A stretch of DNA of 64,000 bases from Kitasatospora sp. NBC_00240 (GCF_026342405.1 NZ_JAPEMU010000001.1:5270001-5334000), one strand, 5' to 3'; shown: positions 42,019-50,076, counted from the stretch's first letter. The notes: a model not told the origin generated them from the sequence alone. Numbers and translations: made by a program.

Positions 42019-42495
42019 TCAGCCCACCGCCCTCCTGACCAGCTCGGTGATCTGCGCCTCGGCGGCGGCGGTCAGCTCGGTCAGCGCGAAGGTGGTCGGC
42101 CACAGGGTGCCGTCGTCCAGGGCCGCCTGGTCGCTGAAGCCCAGCGTGGCGTAGCGGGACTTGAACTTCTGCGCGCACTGGAAGAAACAGACGATCTTGC
42201 CGTCCTTGGCGTACGCGGGCATTCCGTACCAGAGCTTGGGGGTGAGGTCCGGCGCGGTGGCCCTGACGATGCCGTGCACCCGTTCGGCGAGCAGGCGGTC
42301 CGCCTCCGTCATCTCGGCGATCTTCGCGAGCACCTCGATCTCCGGATCCGGCTTGGCCGCCTTCGAGCCGCGGGACTTGACCGCCTTCAGCTCCTGGGCG
42401 CGCTCCTTCATCGCGCTGCGCTCCTCGTCCGTGAAGCCGTCGTACTTCTCGGCGGCTGCGGTGGTGCTCGTGCCGGACGTCCGGGTGCTCTTCAT
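42019..42495 (-). CDS. DUF1801/YdeI-like protein
   Basis: A 158-residue protein with a disordered Thr/Ser/Lys N-terminus (about 1-20) and a DUF1801 domain: FTDEERSAMKERAQELKAVKSRGSKAAK, then LLAERVHGIVRATAPDLTPKLWYGMPAYAKDGKIVCFFQCAQKFKSRYATLGF. The YGMPAY and sheet-rich core are standard for the family; the function is unknown. The start is ATG 42495, with AGAGGAA 6 bases upstream. A 5-bp satellite lies 16 bases upstream at 42511-42580 and can be read through in frame by a longer ORF (to 42588: CPALPCPALPC), which I treat as spurious. Confidence 0.85.
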   Translation of the reverse strand: MKSTRTSGTSTTAAAEKYDGFTDEERSAMKERAQELKAVKSRGSKAAKPDPEIEVLAKIAEMTEADRLLAERVHGIVRATAPDLTPKLWYGMPAYAKDGKIVCFFQCAQKFKSRYATLGFSDQAALDDGTLWPTTFALTELTAAAEAQITELVRRAVG

Positions 42496-42510
42496 TGCGG
42501 TTCCTCTCGG

Positions 42511-42580
42511 ACAGGACAGGACAGGGCAGGGCAGGGCAGGGCAGGGCAGGGCAGGGCAGGGCAGGGCAGGGCAGGGCAGG
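42511..42580. repeat. 5-bp satellite, 14 units
   Basis: Three acagg units followed by eleven gcagg units, without interruption, for 70 bases. The repeat lies upstream of the ribosome binding site of the DUF1801 gene, in the likely promoter or leader. Such runs are prone to slippage. Confidence 0.95.
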
Positions 42581-42671
42581 TGGTTCATCGGGTCGTCGGT
42601 GCATCGTGCGTCGGTGCGTGTGCGTGCGGGGTCCTGCGCGCGCGTCGTCCGTGGTGCGTCGGCGGCGAGGA

Positions 42672-42848
42672 TCAGGCCGCGGGCACCGGCGAGGCGGCCT
42701 CCCGGGCGAACCCGTCCGGATCGCTGAACGGGCCGGCGTCGCCGCTGAGCACCAGCCGGTGCGAGCCGTTGCCGTCGATCGGGACACCGATGTCGTCGGC
42801 GGCCGCGAGGCCGGCCACCTCGATGGCGAGGGACTCGACGGTTGCCAT
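42672..42848 (-). pseudogene. VOC-family protein with large internal in-frame deletion
   Basis: A 58-codon frame that starts like a streptomycete two-domain VOC/glyoxalase protein (MATVESLAIEVAGLAAAD) and ends like one (GNGSHRLVLSGDAGPFSDPDGFAREAAS). Normal members have about 200 residues, so roughly 140 residues between residues 18 and 28 have been lost while the reading frame was kept. No ribosome binding site is visible. It lies 5 bases after the AraC gene stop in an operon with another VOC gene. The assignment rests on my memory of the family's two ends. Confidence 0.65.
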
Positions 42849-42853
42849 GACAG

Positions 42854-43318
42854 TCACGCTGGTTGGGGCTCGGAGGCGAGCGCTTCTCGATTCCTGACCG
42901 GTCCGCTCCGGTGTTCCGCCGGCCTCGGCGGCAACCCCACGGCCGGGCCCGCGGCCCGGTGCCGGAAGGCGGCGGGCGGCAGGCCGACCAGCTCGGTGAA
43001 GCGGGCGCTGAAGACGCCCGGCGAGGCGCAGCCGACCGCGGACCAGACCTCGGCCGCGCCGAGGTCCCCGCACCGCAGCAGCGCCTTGGCGTGCTCGATG
43101 CGACGCGCCGTCAGATAGGCGTACGGCGAACGGCCGTAGGCGAGCCGGAACTCCCGGCCGAGCTGCCCGGCCGGCATCTCCACGCTGCGGGCGAGCGCCA
43201 CCACGTCCAGCGGCTGCTCGTACTCCCGGTCGATCCGGTCCCGTACGCGGCGCAGCCGCGCGAGGTCGTTCAGGTGCTGCGCCGCGATGCGTGCGCGATG
43301 CCACCCGGGACGGCACAT
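42854..43318 (-). CDS. AraC-family transcriptional regulator
   Basis: A 154-residue stand-alone AraC DNA-binding protein. Helix-turn-helix 1 is LDVVALARSVEMPAGQLGREFRLAYGRSPYAYLTARRIEHAKALL (about 38-83) and helix-turn-helix 2 is LGAAEVWSAVGCASPGVFSARFTELVGLPPAAFRHRA. There is no sensing domain. It follows a VOC gene on the same strand, a pair common in streptomycetes, where the regulator is thought to act on the VOC gene. ATG 43318 is preceded by AAGGAG at 8 bases. Basis for function: family and context only. Confidence 0.88.
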   Translation of the reverse strand: MCRPGWHRARIAAQHLNDLARLRRVRDRIDREYEQPLDVVALARSVEMPAGQLGREFRLAYGRSPYAYLTARRIEHAKALLRCGDLGAAEVWSAVGCASPGVFSARFTELVGLPPAAFRHRAAGPAVGLPPRPAEHRSGPVRNREALASEPQPA

Positions 43319-43432
43319 GTGAGGACTCCTTCTTCTCGTCGGTGTCCGCGGGCACCCTGGGTGTCCGCCGGGGCAGGCGGCAGGGTGCCCGCCGGCTGTG
43401 CGGCGGCCGAGCCGGTCGGCCGGCCGGCCGGC

Positions 43433-43843
43433 TCAGCCCACCTCCTGGATGCGGACCAGGTTGCCCGCGGGGTCCCGGAAGGCGCAGTCGCGGATGCCGT
43501 ACGGCTGCCGGGTCGGCTCCTGGACCACCTCGGCGTCGCCGGCCTGCAGCTTCTCGAAGGTGCCGTCGAGGTCCCGGGTGGCCAGCAGGATCCAGCCGTA
43601 GGTGCCCTTGGCCATCATCTGGGTGATGGTGCGGCGCTCCTCCTCGGTGATCCCGGGGTCGGCGGCCGGCGGCGCCAGCAGGATGGACGTGCCGGGCTGG
43701 CCGGCGGGGCCGACCGTGATCCAGCGCATCGTCCCGGTCCCGACGTCGCTGCGGACCTCGAACCCGAGCACGTCGCGGTAGAACGCCAGGGACGCCTCCG
43801 GGTCGTCGTGCGGGAGGAAGCTGGTGTGAATGGTGATGTCCAT
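43433..43843 (-). CDS. VOC family (glyoxalase-like) protein
   Basis: A 136-residue VOC fold protein: MDITIHTSFLPHDDPEASLAFYRDVLGFEVRSDVG, then WITVGPAGQPGTSILLAPP and, in the second half, DLDGTFEKLQAGDAEVVQEPTRQPYGIRDCAFRDPAGNLVRIQEV. The metal-site His and Glu positions of the fold are present in part. The function is unknown (resistance to antibiotics or dioxygenase-like). I use ATG 43843 for the typical MDI start; GTG 43852 would add 3 residues. First gene of the VOC-AraC-VOC'-DUF1801 series. Confidence 0.87.
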   Translation of the reverse strand: MDITIHTSFLPHDDPEASLAFYRDVLGFEVRSDVGTGTMRWITVGPAGQPGTSILLAPPAADPGITEEERRTITQMMAKGTYGWILLATRDLDGTFEKLQAGDAEVVQEPTRQPYGIRDCAFRDPAGNLVRIQEVG

Positions 43844-44140
43844 GGCCGTCACCGTAGCGGCGGCCCGGTGGCCGGCGCTTCTCGAATCCTGATGTGTTCC
43901 GCGGCCTGTTCCCCCCCGGCGTGTGTGCGGGCATTCGCGAAGCCGCGCAACCTGCCTGGCGGTGCGTCAATCAAGATCGGCGCGGCCGCGCCGGACGCTT
44001 GCGAAGCGGTCCGGCCCGCCGGCCCGGCCGTCGGACGGTACCCGCCCGGCTCCGGCTCGGGACCGGAGCCGGGCGCCGATCGTCCGGCCGTCCTCGTGAA
44101 CGAGCTTCGTGGGCCCGCTCCCGCGGCGTAGCCTTCGTGC

Positions 44141-45043
44141 ATGGCAGAGAGCAAGGTCCGCAAGGCGGCCGCGCCGGTGGCGAAGAAGGTCACGAAGCCG
44201 GTGACGAAGCCGGCCGCGAAGCCGAGGAAGCCGGAGTCGCACCTGGCGATGGTGCGGCGGGCCCGGAAGATCAACCGTGAGCTGGCGGAGCTGTACCCGT
44301 ACGCGCACCCGGAGCTGGACTTCGAGAACCCCTTCGAGTTGCTGGTGGCCACCGTGCTGTCGGCGCAGACCACCGACCTGCGGGTGAACCAGACCACGCC
44401 GGCGCTGTTCGCGAAGTATCCGACGCCGGAGGACATGGCGGTGGCGGTGCCGGAGGAGCTGGAGGAGATCATCCGGCCGACCGGCTTCTTCCGGGCCAAG
44501 GCCCGCTCGCTGCTCGGCCTCTCGGCCGCCCTGCGGGACCGCTTCGACGGCGAGGTGCCCGGGCGCCTGGAGGACCTGGTCACCCTGCCCGGAGTCGGCC
44601 GGAAGACCGCGAACGTGGTGCTCGGCAACGCCTTCGGAGTGCCGGGTATCACCGTCGACACCCACTTCGGGCGGCTGGCGCGACGCTTCGGCTGGACCGC
44701 CGAGGAGGACCCGGAGAAGGTCGAGGCGGCGGTCGCCGAGATCTTCCCGAAGTCCGAGTGGACGATGCTCTCGCACCGCGTGGTCTTCCACGGCCGGCGG
44801 GTCTGCCACTCCCGCAAGCCCGCCTGCGGGGCCTGCCCGATCGCCCCGCTCTGCCCCTCCTACGGGGAGGGCGAGACGGACCCGGAGAAGGCGCGGAAGC
44901 TGCTGAAGTACGAGCTGGGCGGGCAGCCCGGCCAGCGGCTGCGGCCGCCGGCCGGCTACCCGGGACAGGCCGCGGCGCCCGGCGCGGGCGGGGCGGCAGG
45001 CTCTGGAGCCGCCGCCGGCGACGGGCAGGGGGAGGTCGCATGA
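44141..45043 (+). CDS. nth: Endonuclease III
   Basis: A 300-residue base-excision DNA glycosylase/AP lyase for oxidised pyrimidines. The helix-hairpin-helix LPGVGRKTANVVLG contains the catalytic Lys155, with Asp173 in GITVDTHFGRL. The [4Fe-4S] ligands are Cys222, Cys229, Cys232 and Cys238 (C-x6-C-x2-C-x5-C). It has an extra Lys/Ala/Pro-rich N-terminal extension (about 1-32) and a Gly/Ala/Pro-rich C-terminal tail beyond residue 255. ATG 44141 is likely but the extension may begin later. The stop overlaps the CoA-Nudix ATG (ATGA), as in Rv3674c-Rv3672c. Confidence 0.95.
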   Translation: MAESKVRKAAAPVAKKVTKPVTKPAAKPRKPESHLAMVRRARKINRELAELYPYAHPELDFENPFELLVATVLSAQTTDLRVNQTTPALFAKYPTPEDMAVAVPEELEEIIRPTGFFRAKARSLLGLSAALRDRFDGEVPGRLEDLVTLPGVGRKTANVVLGNAFGVPGITVDTHFGRLARRFGWTAEEDPEKVEAAVAEIFPKSEWTMLSHRVVFHGRRVCHSRKPACGACPIAPLCPSYGEGETDPEKARKLLKYELGGQPGQRLRPPAGYPGQAAAPGAGGAAGSGAAAGDGQGEVA

Positions 45044-45771
45044 GCACGCGGATCGAGCGGGACGGCCTGCCGGCCTGGCTGCTGCCCGTCCGGGACGCGG
45101 CCGAGACCGTCCGGCCCGAGCAGCTGAGCCGGTTCCTGCCGCCGACCGAGGGGGGCCGGCCCTCCGCGGTGCTGATGCTGTTCGGCGAGGGGCCGTCCGG
45201 TCCGGATCTGCTGCTGATCGAGCGGGCCCGCTCGCTGCGCTCGCACGCCGGCCAGTCGTCCTTCCCCGGCGGCGCGCTGGACCCGGAGGACGGCGACCCG
45301 CACGGGCCCGGGCCGGTCGCGGCGGCGCTGCGCGAGGCCTGGGAGGAGACCGGCCTCGATCCGTCCGGCGTGCAGGTGTTCGCGACGCTCCCGGCGCTGT
45401 ACATCCCGGTCAGCCGGTTCGTGGTCACGCCGGTGCTCGGCTGGTGGCGGCGGGAGAGCCCGGTCGGGCCGGTGGACCAGGCCGAGACCGGCGCGGTGTT
45501 CCGGGTACCGATCGCCGAGCTCACCGACCCGGCCAACCGGGCCAGGCTGCGGCACCCCTCGGGTCACCTCGGTCCGGCCTTCGCGGTCGCCGACCGGCTG
45601 GTCTGGGGATTCACGGCAGGGGTGATCGACCGGGTGCTGCACCACAGCGGCCTGGAGCGCCCCTGGGACACCACCAGGACGCTGGCCCTCTCCGAGGAGG
45701 CCATCGACCTTGCCCAGGCCAGTCTCGGCCGCTCCGGGGCCCTGCTGGGCGACACCCCCGCGGCCGGATAA
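45040..45771 (+). CDS. CoA pyrophosphohydrolase (Nudix)
   Basis: A 243-residue Nudix hydrolase of the NudL/CoAse group. Characteristic motifs are LLLIERARSLRSHAGQSSFPGGALDPEDG (the CoA-specific LRxHxGxxxFPGG) and the Nudix core AALREAWEETGLDPSGV (about 97-113, REx2EETG). The C-terminal part has WGFTAGVIDRVLHH. It probably cleaves CoA or derivatives to 3'-phosphoadenosine and acyl-phosphopantetheine. Its ATG overlaps the nth stop, giving translational coupling. It is followed by a 45-bp minisatellite before the MarP gene. Confidence 0.93.
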   Translation: MSTRIERDGLPAWLLPVRDAAETVRPEQLSRFLPPTEGGRPSAVLMLFGEGPSGPDLLLIERARSLRSHAGQSSFPGGALDPEDGDPHGPGPVAAALREAWEETGLDPSGVQVFATLPALYIPVSRFVVTPVLGWWRRESPVGPVDQAETGAVFRVPIAELTDPANRARLRHPSGHLGPAFAVADRLVWGFTAGVIDRVLHHSGLERPWDTTRTLALSEEAIDLAQASLGRSGALLGDTPAAG

Positions 45772-45774
45772 CCG

Positions 45775-45935
45775 CCGGACAACCCCCGAAGAGCCGCTGG
45801 ACAAAGTTTCCGGAGAGCGGCCGGACAACCCCCGAAGAGCCGCCGGACAAGTTTTCGGAGAGCGGCCGGACAACCCCCGAAGAGCCGCCGGACAAGTTTT
45901 CGGAGAGCGGCCGGAGAAGCCGCTGGAGAGTCGCC
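45775..45935. repeat. 45-bp minisatellite between Nudix and MarP genes
   Basis: Three copies of a 45-46-base unit beginning ccggacaacccccg start at 45775, 45821 and 45866, with a diverged fourth at 45911. Downstream, ggggttgtccgg at 45973-45984 is the reverse complement of the start of each unit, so hairpins with any copy are possible. The unit's centre carries an AT-rich patch (aagttttcgg). Confidence 0.85.
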
Positions 45936-46055
45936 GGACACCCTCGGATGCCCGGGTCGTCCGGGGTCGTCCGGGGTTGTCCGGACGCTCACGGGGCAGG
46001 AGCGGTTCACCGAGCCTGGTGCCCGCCCGGCGCGAGGCCGTGGGAGGGTGTCCGG

Positions 46056-47240
46056 GTGAACGTCCTGGATCTGCTGTTGATCGTCGCCGCGATCGGCTTC
46101 GCCGTGTCCGGGTACCGGCAGGGATTCGTGGTGGGCGTCCTGTCGGTCCTGGGCTTCCTCGGCGGCGGCCTGATCGCCGTCCAGTTGCTCCCGCTGCTGC
46201 TCAGCCACCTCAGTCCGGGGACCACCGCCTCGGTGGTCGCGGTCGTGGTGGTGATCGTGCTGGCGGCGATCGGGCAGGCGGTCACCACGCACTTCGGCTG
46301 GAAACTGCGCGGCCACATCGACCGCAAGCCGGCCAAGGTGCTGGACGCGGCCGGCGGGTCGGTGGTCAACGTGATCTCGATGCTGCTGGTGGCCTGGCTG
46401 ATCGGGTCCGCCCTGGCCGGCACCTCGCTGCCGACCGTCTCCAAGCAGGTCCGGACGTCCGTGGTGCTCGGCGGTGTCCAGGACACCCTGCCGGGTGACG
46501 CCCCGAACTGGTTCTCCGACTTCTCCAAGGCGCTCGCCCGCAACGGCTTCCCGCAGGTCTTCAACCCCTTCGAGCACGAGCCGATCACCGAGGTCTCGCC
46601 GCCCGATCCGGCCCTGGCCGCCGGCCCCGCGGTGGCGAAGGCCAGGCAGTCCCTGGTGAAGGTGGTCGGCACCGCGACCTCCTGCGGCAAGACCCTGGAG
46701 GGCAGCGGGTTCGTCTACGCCCCGCACCGGGTGATGACCAACGCCCACGTGGTCGGCGGCGTCGACGAGCCGACCGTGCAGGTCGGCGGCGTCGGGCCGC
46801 TCTACGACGCCACGGTGGTCAGCTACGACTGGCAGCGCGACATCGCGATCCTGGACGTCCCCAAGCTCAACGCCCCCGCGCTGGCCTTCGCCGGCGAGGC
46901 CCGGACGAACGACAACGCGGTCGTGGCGGGGTTCCCCGAGAACGGCGCCTTCAACGTCCAGCCGGCCCGGATCCGCGGCCGGATCCAGGCCAACGGGCCG
47001 GACATCTACCACCGCGGCCAGGTCGTCCGCGACGTGTACTCGGTGCGTTCGCTGATCCGCCAGGGCAACAGCGGCGGGCCGCTGCTCACCCCGGACGGGC
47101 AGGTGTACGGCGTGGTCTTCGCCAAGTCGCTGGACAGCGCCGACACCGGATACGTGCTCACCGCCGCCGAGGTCCGTGGGGACGCCGAGAAGGGCGCCAC
47201 GGCCACGGCCAGGGTGGACACCGAGGGCTGCGCGCTCTGA
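46056..47240 (+). CDS. marP: MarP-type membrane serine protease
   Basis: A 394-residue protease with four N-terminal membrane helices (CvpA-like domain, about 1-125) and an extracytoplasmic trypsin-like domain (about 185-394). The triad is His231 (TNAHVV), Asp262 (RDIAIL) and Ser339 (QGNSGGP). Cys210 and Cys392 match the disulfide known in M. tuberculosis MarP (Rv3671c), where the enzyme protects against acid and oxidative stress. GTG 46056 (MNVLDLLLIVAAIGFAVSGYRQG) is the standard start, 4 bases after the GGGAGGGTGTCC region. It lies downstream of the CoA-Nudix gene, as in mycobacteria. Confidence 0.94.
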   Translation: MNVLDLLLIVAAIGFAVSGYRQGFVVGVLSVLGFLGGGLIAVQLLPLLLSHLSPGTTASVVAVVVVIVLAAIGQAVTTHFGWKLRGHIDRKPAKVLDAAGGSVVNVISMLLVAWLIGSALAGTSLPTVSKQVRTSVVLGGVQDTLPGDAPNWFSDFSKALARNGFPQVFNPFEHEPITEVSPPDPALAAGPAVAKARQSLVKVVGTATSCGKTLEGSGFVYAPHRVMTNAHVVGGVDEPTVQVGGVGPLYDATVVSYDWQRDIAILDVPKLNAPALAFAGEARTNDNAVVAGFPENGAFNVQPARIRGRIQANGPDIYHRGQVVRDVYSVRSLIRQGNSGGPLLTPDGQVYGVVFAKSLDSADTGYVLTAAEVRGDAEKGATATARVDTEGCAL

Positions 47241-47320
47241 CCCGGCCCGGCGGCCGGCGCACCGGCGGCCAGGCCTGCGGACCCCAGGACCCCAGAACTC
47301 CGGGACTCCGGGGCTCCGGG

Positions 47321-47365
47321 GTCCAGGCGTACGGGTGCCCCGGGCGGGTATCCGTACGCCTGGAC
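47321..47365 (+). terminator. Terminator-like inverted repeat after marP
   Basis: Arms gtccaggcgtacgg and ccgtacgcctggac, 14 perfect pairs, with a 17-base loop that is itself partly complementary. It lies 80 bases after the marP stop. The preceding 40 bases are a run of gactccgggg-like short repeats. Confidence 0.55.
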
Positions 47366-47527
47366 GCCTCCGACGGCGTCCGCCGGCGGCCCGGGCGCTG
47401 CTGATAGCGTCGGCGCGGCCCACCCGCCCGGCCCTGCCGGCCCTGGTGGTGGACCCGCCGGGGCGTCGTACGGCGACGTGACGGAAGCGGCGCCCGAAGG
47501 GGAGCACGCGACGAGGGGGAGCACGCC

Positions 47528-48229
47528 ATGATGGGTCACTCGCACGCGGTCAGCGGGGCGATGCTGTACGCGGCCTCGGCGCCGTTCCTGCCCCCGCTGC
47601 TGCTGCACACCACGCTGCAGCCCGCCGACATACTCATGGGCACGGTGCTCTGCGCGGGCGCGGCCCTGCTGCCCGACCTCGACCACCACGACGGGACGAT
47701 CGCCAACTTCCTCGGCCCGATCTCCAGGGCGCTCTGCCGCTTCGTCGCCTGGATCTCCGGCGGGCACCGGCACGCCACCCACTCGCTGCTGTTCGTCGCG
47801 CTGATGGGCGCGGGCAGCTGGGCGGGTGTGACCTTCCTCGGCCGCAACTTCACCCTGGGCCTGACGTTCTTCCTGCTCGCGCTGGCGATCCGGGCGCTGC
47901 GACTGCACCCGCCCGGCGACGGACCGGCGAGCTGGATCACGATCATCGGTCTCGCCGCGCTGGGTACGGCCGGCCTCAACAAGTGGATGCCGAGCGCGCC
48001 GGGCTGGCTGCCGTACGCGGTGGTGCTGGGCACACTGGCCCACCTGCTGGGCGACTGTCTCACCAAGAAGGGCGCGCCGCTGCTCTGGCCCCACAAGGAG
48101 CGCTACGAGCTGGTGCTGATCAAGCGCAGCGGCAACAGCGTGGAGACCAAGGTGCTGGTGCCGATCATGTCGGTGGCGACCTTCGTCCTGCTCTGGTTCA
48201 CGGTGCTGTCGCCGGGCGTCATCGGCTGA
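47528..48229 (+). CDS. DUF457 metal-dependent membrane hydrolase
   Basis: A 233-residue integral membrane protein of the DUF457/YdjM-like (LexA-regulated membrane-bound hydrolase) family. Conserved metal-type motifs are MMGHSHAVSGAML near the start, LLPDLDHHDGTI (about 48-59) and GGHRHATHSLL (about 79-89), with a further His in AHLLGDCLTKKGAPLLWP. About five membrane helices are visible. Reported links are to membrane homeostasis; the reaction is unknown. ATG 47528 (or the adjacent ATG 47531) follows GAGGGGGAG. A strong terminator follows at 48242. Confidence 0.88.
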   Translation: MMGHSHAVSGAMLYAASAPFLPPLLLHTTLQPADILMGTVLCAGAALLPDLDHHDGTIANFLGPISRALCRFVAWISGGHRHATHSLLFVALMGAGSWAGVTFLGRNFTLGLTFFLLALAIRALRLHPPGDGPASWITIIGLAALGTAGLNKWMPSAPGWLPYAVVLGTLAHLLGDCLTKKGAPLLWPHKERYELVLIKRSGNSVETKVLVPIMSVATFVLLWFTVLSPGVIG

Positions 48230-48241
48230 CCGGGCGGCGGT

Positions 48242-48269
48242 CCTCCGGGGCGGCGAGCCGCCCCGGAGG
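48242..48269. terminator. Bidirectional terminator after DUF457 gene
   Basis: Arms cctccggggcggc and gccgccccggagg, 13 perfect pairs with a 2-base loop, between convergent genes. Confidence 0.75.
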
Positions 48270-48287
48270 CGCGGCGGCTCGGGGCCC

Positions 48288-48506
48288 TCAGGTGTCGCGC
48301 CGCAGGCGGGCGCCGACCCAGCGGGCACGGCGGCCGATGATGCGGGGGATGCCGAGCGGGCTCGGGCCGCCCTGGCCGGACCGGTGCTCCGGCCCGTCGT
48401 AGCCGAGGTCGTCCGTCCAGTCGGACCGGTGGACGAGGCTCTGCGAGCTGTGGCTGGTACGGCGTCGACTGCGCGGCGCTGCGCTGCGATCGGGCATCCA
48501 GGTCAT
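48288..48506 (-). CDS. Small conserved hypothetical protein
   Basis: A 72-residue basic protein: MTWMPDRSAAPRSRRRTSHSSQ, then SLVHRSDWTDDLGYDGPEHRSG and PLGIPRIIGRRARWVGARLRRDT. I recognise the GIPRIIGRRARWVGARLRR ending as that of small streptomycete proteins without known function. Start ATG 48506, or ATG 48497. There is no clear ribosome binding site, but the amino-acid pattern (DWTDDLGYDGPE) is not random shadow. It may be membrane- or nucleic-acid-associated because of the Arg-rich end. Confidence 0.6.
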   Translation of the reverse strand: MTWMPDRSAAPRSRRRTSHSSQSLVHRSDWTDDLGYDGPEHRSGQGGPSPLGIPRIIGRRARWVGARLRRDT

Positions 48507-48872
48507 ACCGGAAAGATGCCCCTGGGCCGCTTGGAGTAACCACCTGGCGGGGTCTCGAATTGGCCTATGCGTTTGTCATATGAGCGCAACATAAAGACAG
48601 TTGATGGGGCGAAGCCCGCCGCCTCCGGTGGTCGACCCGTCCGGCCCCGGTGGGCGGCCACTGCCGGGCGTCCGAGACCATCTGCCCGGTTCTCGGCGTC
48701 ACCGGCCCGGTTCCCGGCGTCACGGGCCCGGTTCCCGGCGTCACCGGCCCGGCCCTCGGAGGGCCGGTCCGGCCGAGCGCGACCGTGCGGCGCCGTACCG
48801 TTCGGTCCTTGCTCCGGTCTCTGCGTCGGCTCGCGAGCAGGTCTCGCGTCAGTCCTCGCGTCAGTTCTCGGG
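48507..48872. other. Repeat-rich gap before the alpha/beta hydrolase stop
   Basis: A 366-base gap. It begins with an AT-rich patch (gcgtttgtcatatgagcgcaacataaagacag, 48568-48599), a good promoter place for the small minus-strand gene. It continues with the 21-bp tandem repeat at 48685-48747 and ends in a second small array (tcgcgtcagtcc, about 48842-48880). No gene is seen. Confidence 0.5.
48685..48747. repeat. 21-bp tandem repeat, three copies
   Basis: Units starting cccggttcycggcgtcac at 48685, 48706 and 48727, with a remnant at 48748. The period of 21 keeps a reading frame, but no gene spans it. Confidence 0.85.
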
Positions 48873-49895
48873 TCAGTCCTTGTGCTGGCCGATCCAGTCG
48901 ATCAGCTCCGCCGAGAACTCCTCCGGCGCCTCCTCGTGCGGGAAGTGCCCGACCCCCGGCATCAGCCGCCACCGGTAGGGAGCCGTCACGTACTCGCCGC
49001 CGCCGAGCGCGGTGTGCGACAGCAGGACCGGGTCGGCCGCGCCCTGGACGTGCAGGGTCGGCGCGGTGATCGGCTTCTTCATCCGGCGGGCGAACTGGAT
49101 GCCGTCCGGCCGGGCCATCGAGCGCAGCAGCCAGCGGTACGGCTCGATCGAGCAGTGCGCCGTGCTGGGGATCTGGATCGCCTGCCGGTACGCGGCCACC
49201 GCCGCGCGGTCCAGCTGGTTGGGGCCCGTCCAGGCGTCGAGGTAGCGGCCCACCAGCGCACCGTCGTCGGCGACCAGTCGGCGTTCCGGTATCCACGGGC
49301 GCTGGAAGCTCAGCACATGCTCGAAGGCGGCCAGCTGGCGGCGGTCGGTGAGCAGCGCCCGGCGCAGGTCCCGGGGGTGCGCGGCGGAGACCGCCGTCAG
49401 GCTCTGGATCACCGAGGGCCGCATCACGGCCGCCACCCAGGACAGCGTGCCGCCGGAGGCGTGGCCGACCAGGTGCGCCCGCCGCTCGCCCAGCGACCGG
49501 ATCACGCCGGTGATGTCCAGGGCCAGGTTGCCCGGGTCGTACCCGCGCGGCGTACGGTCGCTGCCGCCGATGCCCCGCAGGTCCAGCGCGACGGCGCGGT
49601 AGCCGGCCTCGGCCAGCGCGGTCATCTGGTGGCGCCAGGCCCACCAGTACTCCGGCCAGCCGTGCACCAGCAGCACCAGCGGGCCTTCACCGAGCTCGGC
49701 GATGTGGAACCGGGCCCCGTTGGCCGCGAGGTCGCGGTGCGTCCACGGCCCGGCCTGCCGGATGCTCCAGTCGGCCGCGGCGTCGCCGGCGGAGCGTCCC
49801 GGACCGGGGACTCCCGGGACGGCATCGCCGGGGAGGTCACCGGAGGACGGCTGCGACGGCTGGGGCTGGGGCACGGGCTTCTGGTCGAGCGGCAT
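48873..49895 (-). CDS. Alpha/beta hydrolase without catalytic nucleophile
   Basis: A 340-residue protein with a Pro/Gln/Ser-rich N-terminus (about 1-40) and an alpha/beta-hydrolase fold of the epoxide hydrolase/haloalkane dehalogenase type. The oxyanion-hole motif HGWPEYWWAWRHQ (78-90) and LDLRGIGGSDRTPRGYD are perfect. The nucleophile elbow reads Gly144-His-Ala146-Ser-Gly-Gly149, where Asp (GHDWGG) or Ser (GHSxGG) is expected at 146; Ser147 is shifted by one. The C-terminal acid and His (GHFPHEE) are still there. So either the protein is not an enzyme, or it uses Ser147. ATG 49895 has no good ribosome site; a later start is possible. Confidence 0.85.
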   Translation of the reverse strand: MPLDQKPVPQPQPSQPSSGDLPGDAVPGVPGPGRSAGDAAADWSIRQAGPWTHRDLAANGARFHIAELGEGPLVLLVHGWPEYWWAWRHQMTALAEAGYRAVALDLRGIGGSDRTPRGYDPGNLALDITGVIRSLGERRAHLVGHASGGTLSWVAAVMRPSVIQSLTAVSAAHPRDLRRALLTDRRQLAAFEHVLSFQRPWIPERRLVADDGALVGRYLDAWTGPNQLDRAAVAAYRQAIQIPSTAHCSIEPYRWLLRSMARPDGIQFARRMKKPITAPTLHVQGAADPVLLSHTALGGGEYVTAPYRWRLMPGVGHFPHEEAPEEFSAELIDWIGQHKD

Positions 49896-50076
49896 AGCGA
49901 GAGCGTGTCATATCCGTACGCCGGACACGTGCCCGGCACTCGTACTGGCCGCGCCCGATCCGGCGGCGCACGACCGGGCACGCCCTCCGGAGCCCCGCCC
50001 GGGCGGCACCGGGGAGGGTTCCGGACGGCGGTGGGACGGGCCGTGACCCGGGGGCGTCGGCCGGGTGCGGGCGGGG

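Noticed and set aside
42496..42588. N-terminal extension of DUF1801 reading through the 5-bp repeat as Cys-Pro-Ala-Leu-Pro units
   Set aside because: ATG 42495 has a proper ribosome binding site and the typical domain follows it; the repeat-coded residues are an artefact of the satellite.
45775..45935. Repeat array as a possible CRISPR
   Set aside because: The units are directly adjacent with no unique spacers, and no cas genes are near.
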